From Anaerolineae bacterium (GTDB lineage Bacteria > Chloroflexota > Anaerolineae > Anaerolineales > Anaerolineaceae): 7,819 nucleotides of DNA. This document shows positions 6,419-7,819 of this stretch, piece by piece (within the stretch, counting starts at the first letter, position 1; each line of letters starts with the position of its first letter). The translations under genes and the position numbers were made by a program. The notes beneath the pieces are model-generated. The model was not told where the DNA came from and searched no databases. It saw nothing but the letters and a program-made list of their open reading frames with translations. The stretch spans positions 1 through 7,819 of the forward strand of contig JACRAG010000113.1 in the NCBI GenBank assembly GCA_016213455.1, written 5' to 3'.

Positions 6419-7033
6419 ATGAACCCCATGAAACAGTTCTATGAATTCACATATCGCCATTTCCGTGCGCCGTGGGATATCGGCGCACGGGAGGAACTCG
6501 TATCGATGGTGGAAACCGGGCGCATCAAACCCTGCCGCGCGATTGACCTCGGGTGTGGGGCAGGAGCCAACGCGATCTATCTCGCACAATGTGGTTTTGA
6601 AGTCACCGGCGTGGACTTTGCCGAAGCCGCGATTGAGAAGTCGCAAGCACGCGCTAGAGAGGCAGGCGTGCAGGTCAACTTCCTTGTGGATGATCTCACG
6701 AACCTGCGCCACGTTTCAGGGGAATTCGCTTTCCTGCTTGACTACGGCGTGCTGGACGATTTGCGCCCAAATCAGCGCGAGTCCTATCTTCGCAACCTGC
6801 TTCCGCTCACTCATTCGGGAAGTCTTTACTTTCTTTGGGGCTTCGAATATCCAATGCGCTGGTGGGAAAATTTGGTGCCGTTCTACGATGTTCCCTTCTA
6901 TCCTGGGGAGATCGAACAGCGCTTCGCTCCGTATTTCGAGATCGAAAAAACTGCGGGCAGGATTGATTATTCCCATTGGCCGCCGGGCTATTCGGCTTAT
7001 CTGATGACACGAAAAGGAGAAATGGCAGAATGA
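6419..7033 (+). CDS. Class I SAM-dependent methyltransferase
   Basis: This 204-residue protein has a Rossmann-type methyltransferase fold. The N-terminus has FRAPWDIGAREEL, typical of small TPMT/TehB-like enzymes. Motif I is AIDLGCGAGANAIYLA (residues 41-56), which binds S-adenosylmethionine. Motif II is VTGVDFAEAAIEKSQ, where Asp66 would hold the ribose hydroxyls. Asp91-Asp92 (FLVDDLTNL) correspond to the adenine-contacting loop, and DYGVLDDL (108-115) to motif IV. The C-terminal half is rich in aromatics (FLWGFEYPMRWWENLVPFYDVPFY), probably the substrate pocket; the substrate is unknown, with small thiols, chalcogen oxyanions or other small molecules possible. AGGA lies 5 nt before the start; an in-frame ATG three codons in is an alternative. 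The 98-bp gap before it is the longest within the operon and may hold a secondary promoter, though none is convincing. Its last codons overlap the next gene. Confidence 0.9.
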   Translation: MNPMKQFYEFTYRHFRAPWDIGAREELVSMVETGRIKPCRAIDLGCGAGANAIYLAQCGFEVTGVDFAEAAIEKSQARAREAGVQVNFLVDDLTNLRHVSGEFAFLLDYGVLDDLRPNQRESYLRNLLPLTHSGSLYFLWGFEYPMRWWENLVPFYDVPFYPGEIEQRFAPYFEIEKTAGRIDYSHWPPGYSAYLMTRKGEMAE

Positions 7034-7479
7034 AAAATATATTCTCCTCTTTAAATGGAGCCGTTACGCTATCTGTGATTGCCTTGCTCTCTGAGTTGTG
7101 GCGCGCGTTTATAGACTTCCAGCACGAATATTCGAATATACTTAATGGTACGGGCGCGGTGTTACTCAGCACATTGCTTTACACAGTCCTTTTCGGTGGT
7201 TGGGCCTGGGCCTTGCTGCGAACTTTGCGCGGAAACCGCGCCTCGTTGGTCGCTGCGTTCATAATTAACCTGATCTTTCTGCTTGTCATTCCCATTGGGA
7301 CGCTGGTTGCATATTGCCCTTCGCCGTGCCTCACGCTTTGGCCTATTATGGAACTGGCGAATTGGATTAATTTACTTTTCGGAAGCCTGGCGGGTATTGG
7401 ACTGGCGATTCAGTTCTGCCAATATAAGGCGGCGGGTAAACAACCGCTTGCACCAGACGGCGGTTCGCTGTCCGCATAA
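7030..7479 (+). CDS. Hypothetical four-TM membrane protein coupled to the methyltransferase
   Basis: The 149-residue product has about four membrane segments (residues 8-26, 41-64, 71-95 and 105-129) and a polar C-terminal tail. Two cysteines, Cys96 and Cys100 in YCPSPC, sit at the end of helix 3 and could form a disulphide or bind a metal. The ATG at 7030 shares four bases (ATGA) with the stop of the methyltransferase gene, with AAGGAG (7014-7019) about 10 nt upstream, so the two are translationally coupled. The frame is also open upstream to 6976, but that would lie entirely inside the methyltransferase gene and is not supported. Family not recognised. It is the last gene before the terminator at 7511-7544. 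Confidence 0.82.
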   Translation: MKNIFSSLNGAVTLSVIALLSELWRAFIDFQHEYSNILNGTGAVLLSTLLYTVLFGGWAWALLRTLRGNRASLVAAFIINLIFLLVIPIGTLVAYCPSPCLTLWPIMELANWINLLFGSLAGIGLAIQFCQYKAAGKQPLAPDGGSLSA

Positions 7480-7510
7480 ATTAGTAGCCAATCTGTATAT
7501 GATTTAGTAC

Positions 7511-7544
7511 GCCACTCCCATGACACTGGGAGTGGCTTTTTTTT
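7511..7544 (+). terminator. Rho-independent terminator of the TetR-led operon
   Basis: GCCACTCCCA (7511-7520) and TGGGAGTGGC (7527-7536) form a 10-bp stem around the loop TGACAC, followed at once by eight Ts (7537-7544). It begins 31 nt after the stop of the last operon gene. Stem and loop are nearly the same as the hairpin at 3960-3983 read on the minus strand. Confidence 0.88.
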
Positions 7545-7549
7545 ATAAT
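7520..7549 (+). promoter_or_regulatory. Possible promoter embedded in the terminator
   Basis: ATGACA (7520-7525), spanning the end of the left arm and most of the loop, is followed after 18 bp by a perfect TATAAT (7544-7549) just beyond the T-tract. Transcription would start near 7556, giving a leader of about 105 nt for the gene at 7660. The same ATGACA-18 arrangement occurs with the other hairpin copy. The T-tract/AT-rich context makes a chance TATAAT plausible. Confidence 0.35.
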
Positions 7550-7659
7550 TTATCCAGGAACACGGTTTATTTATTGCGCAATCTGTAGGAAAGATCGTTT
7601 CTCAATTTGTGAGGTTGCGTACTTGAGGAACCAAACCAAGGAAATTAATTGGAGGATTG

Positions 7660-7819
7660 ATGACTCTACAACCCCTTTCTGCCAAAAATACCCGCTTTAA
7701 ATCCGGTTGGATTCTTCTGTTGATCATCACCGGGCTGATGGCCTTGATGCACCTGGGGTTGATCTTTTGGGAGGACGATCCCGTCCTGTTTATTGGCTAT
7801 GCTGCCTTCAACCTCTACG
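7660..7819 (+). CDS. N-terminus of a membrane protein, runs off right edge
   Basis: An ATG preceded by GGAGG (7651-7655, 4 nt spacing) opens a frame that continues to the right edge with 53 residues and no stop. After a polar start (MTLQPLSAKNTRFKSG) comes a hydrophobic helix WILLLIITGLMALMHLGLIF, a short acidic turn WEDDP, and the beginning of another hydrophobic stretch VLFIGYAAFNLY. It is therefore a polytopic membrane protein; the family cannot be named from this fragment. The region from 7545 to 7650 before it shows no gene; it contains the perfect palindrome ATTGCGCAAT (7573-7582). Confidence 0.75.
   Translation, partial: MTLQPLSAKNTRFKSGWILLLIITGLMALMHLGLIFWEDDPVLFIGYAAFNLY

Noticed and set aside
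7489..7587. CAATCTGTA repeated at 7489-7497 and 7579-7587
   Set aside because: Nine bases 90 bp apart without symmetry or matching context is near chance level.

Overview
The window looks like a stretch of an ordinary bacterial chromosome of moderate GC content. My best guess for the source is a Chloroflexota (Anaerolineae-like) genome. The main reason is the first gene, a membrane-bound histidine kinase whose sensor region carries the segments IFPDGHLLSPRW and ILRHRLYDINLIINRTLVY; I associate that architecture with Chloroflexota and Actinobacteria, and the base composition is too AT-rich for a typical actinobacterium. This placement is inference and rests on no database search. I see no tRNA, rRNA, CRISPR array, transposase or phage gene.

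Left half (1-3938), minus strand. Four genes run leftward in the order 3938->1: a flavin-reductase/PNPOx-type protein that seems to contain two tandem split-barrel domains, a 4-TM protein translationally coupled to it (TAATG overlap), a 6-TM protein, and a GAF-containing NarL-type sensor histidine kinase cut off by the left edge just after its phosphoacceptor domain.

Divergent control region (3939-4223). On the plus strand a near-consensus promoter (TTGACA-17-TAATAT) overlaps a perfect 28-bp palindrome, the likely operator of the TetR-family gene that follows. On the minus strand a strong hairpin/dyad, preceded by two 11-bp direct repeats, sits immediately before the first leftward gene.

Right half (4224-7479), plus strand. 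A probable operon encodes a TetR-family regulator, a DinB/DUF664-like four-helix protein with putative metal-binding histidines, a membrane-anchored dihaem cytochrome c, a class I SAM-dependent methyltransferase, and a small 4-TM protein overlapping the methyltransferase by 4 bp (ATGA). A hairpin with eight Ts (7511-7544) closes the unit. A further membrane-protein gene starts at 7660 and runs off the right edge.

The TetR protein probably represses its own operon through the palindrome. The DinB-like protein, cytochrome c and methyltransferase suggest a small stress or detoxification/redox module, but no substrate can be read from the sequence. The most unusual signal is the hairpin at 3960-3983 (read on the minus strand) and the one at 7512-7535 (read on the plus strand): they are nearly identical, differ by one compensatory base-pair swap and one loop base, and each also contains a promoter-like ATGACA-18-TAnAnT/TACATT arrangement pointing at the next gene. 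No wholly new system is evident.
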